NCBI GenBank assembly: GCA_016946835.1
Contig: JACVTC010000061.1
Coordinates: 603,501 to 667,500, forward strand
Direction: 5' to 3'
Length of the DNA stretch: 64,000 nt
DNA from: Neocallimastix lanati (nom. inval.)
Lineage: Eukaryota; Neocallimastigomycota; Neocallimastigomycetes; Neocallimastigales; Neocallimastigaceae
The notes beneath the pieces were generated by a model. That model was not told the origin of the DNA. It made no database searches and saw only the letters and a program-made list of their open reading frames with translations. A program made the translations under genes and the position numbers. Below, piece after piece: positions 63,109 to 64,000 of this stretch (positions are counted from its first letter, which is position 1; each line of letters opens with the position of its first letter).

Positions 63109-63878
63109 GTGTAAAGATTTAATAAAATCTTTAATAAATTAATTATTACATAATTAATTAATGTAATAAAATTACATAAATTTATGATTTACGTATATGA
63201 AAATTAATTATAAATTTATGTAAACTTTTCATAAAGGAAAAATTATTATTTAAATAATTTTGGATAATAACTTAAATCTAAATAATTTATTTAAGTTAGT
63301 TAATTTAGTTTAGTTTATTTAAAATAGTTATTCTATTTAACTTAGTTAATTTAGTTTAGTTAGTTTAAAATACTTTAAAATTAATTTCGGAATAGTTTTA
63401 AATAGTTAAAATTAGTTTAAATAGTTTACAAAAATAGTTTTGAATTGTAAATATATAAACATTAGTATTAATAATATTTATATAATAAATATATAATAAA
63501 TGAGTTGTTATTGAATTTAATTATTATTGTAAATAAGTTGAAAGTTTATTAAATTAATTATTGTTTAGTTTAGTTAATTATTATTTAATAAAATTATTAA
63601 TAAATATTTTGTTTATAAATAAATAGTAATATATGTAAATTAGATAGAAATAATATATTATAATGTAATAATGAAAAAATATAAATACATGTAAATTTCT
63701 ATAATTAAATCGATGTATTAGTTATTGACTATATGATAGTTAATAACAAAAAAGAGATTTAATTTTTTTAATTAATAAAGATTATTTTATTTAAAAAAAC
63801 GAATTTTTATTACGTGTTTTTTTATTTTTGTGTTAAAATTTGTTATTTGTAATCTGTTTCTGATAGAACTCTTTACAC
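63109..63878. mobile_element. 770-bp non-coding insertion with short TIRs and 3-bp target duplication, inside copia
   Basis: The insert starts GTGTAAAGATTT (63109) and its other end, read inward from 63878, is GTGTAAAGAGTT. It is flanked by AAT on both sides (63106-63108, 63879-63881). Taking out the insert plus one AAT joins the integrase end (FLGIS) to ESNCYIIMDSKDYSIHL in one uninterrupted frame, which shows where the original sequence was cut. The inside is AT-rich with no ORF, so this is MITE-like. The superfamily is not assigned; 3-bp duplications occur in several groups including PIF/Harbinger and CACTA. Confidence 0.8.
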
Positions 63879-64000
63879 AATGCTTATTCCTAAAAATACG
63901 CCCTTTTTACTGTTGCTATCAAATTTCATTTTTCCTTGTGAAAAATCTTTATAGTAGGCATCACAACCAAAAACTTTAATATATTTAAGACTGATCTTTA
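63879..64000 (-). pseudogene. copia integrase C-terminal segment (runs off the window)
   Basis: The minus frame from 63995 reads ISLKYIKVFGCDAYYKDFSQ, then GKMKFDSNSKKGVFLGIS. The pattern K-V-F-G-C-x-A and K-x-G-[VI]-F-L-G is the conserved segment at the end of the copia integrase. It is cut by the insertion at 63878. Confidence 0.88.

Larger units (their letters stand above)
60520..64000 (-). mobile_element. Ty1/copia LTR retrotransposon, 3' half
   Basis: On the minus strand, from 64000 downward, come the C-terminal end of integrase, a linker region, reverse transcriptase, RNase H, polypurine tract and LTR. RT following integrase is the order that defines copia rather than gypsy. Protease, gag and the 5' LTR would lie beyond 64000. 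Three lesions are visible: a 770-bp insertion (63109-63878), a frameshift near 62119-62138 and a TGA at 61884-61886. Confidence 0.9.

Noticed and set aside
63109-63878. Insert in copia as a spliceosomal intron
   Set aside because: On the coding (minus) strand it begins GT but ends AC, has matching inverted ends and a 3-bp duplication, so a transposon insertion fits better.

Overview
The window is extremely AT-rich eukaryotic nuclear DNA. Outside coding islands it is mostly A/T runs, TAAA, AAT, TTTTA and TA microsatellites. The intact proteins are polyubiquitin with fungal-type residues (S19, A28, S57), a very long Asn-rich ankyrin protein and a small family of seven-helix membrane proteins. 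Gene bodies have short GT-AG introns, and the mobile elements are LINE, Ty1/copia and MULE types. Together these fit an anaerobic gut fungus (Neocallimastigomycota) best. An amoebozoan such as Dictyostelium is the main alternative. The assignment is inference.

Layout. 1-408 is the 3' end of one polyubiquitin gene. 1060-5110 holds three nested, decayed LINE (non-LTR) remnants, two with poly(A) tails. 5910-6599 is a second, complete three-unit polyubiquitin gene whose 3' flank is a diverged copy of the first gene's flank, followed by a LINE endonuclease relic (7190-7600). 8570-9589 encodes a LURP-one/Tubby-like protein with a Cys-rich tail and a CVIM prenylation motif. 12774-14180 (-) is a five-exon gene, reassembled here by hand, that needs a 5-nt microexon. 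16055-17067, 19412-20428 and 35308-37682 are related MULE-type DNA elements: a right-truncated one, a non-autonomous one and a nearly whole one with TIRs and a 9-bp target duplication. 24292-25356 and 28267-29466 (-) are paralogous seven-helix proteins, and a distant relative lies at 49332-50492 (-). 33178-41303 is scattered with short, GC-richer coding relics of retroelements. 41848-45375 is the ankyrin protein. 45376-60500 is mostly low-complexity DNA with minisatellites and one GC-richer, ORF-poor island. 60500-64000 (-) is the 3' half of a Ty1/copia element, broken by one stop, one frameshift and a 770-bp TIR-bearing insertion.

The intact genes do not form an obvious pathway. They are isolated islands separated by kilobases of repeats. 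Coordinates of microsatellites and element edges were read by eye and may be off by a few bases unless stated.
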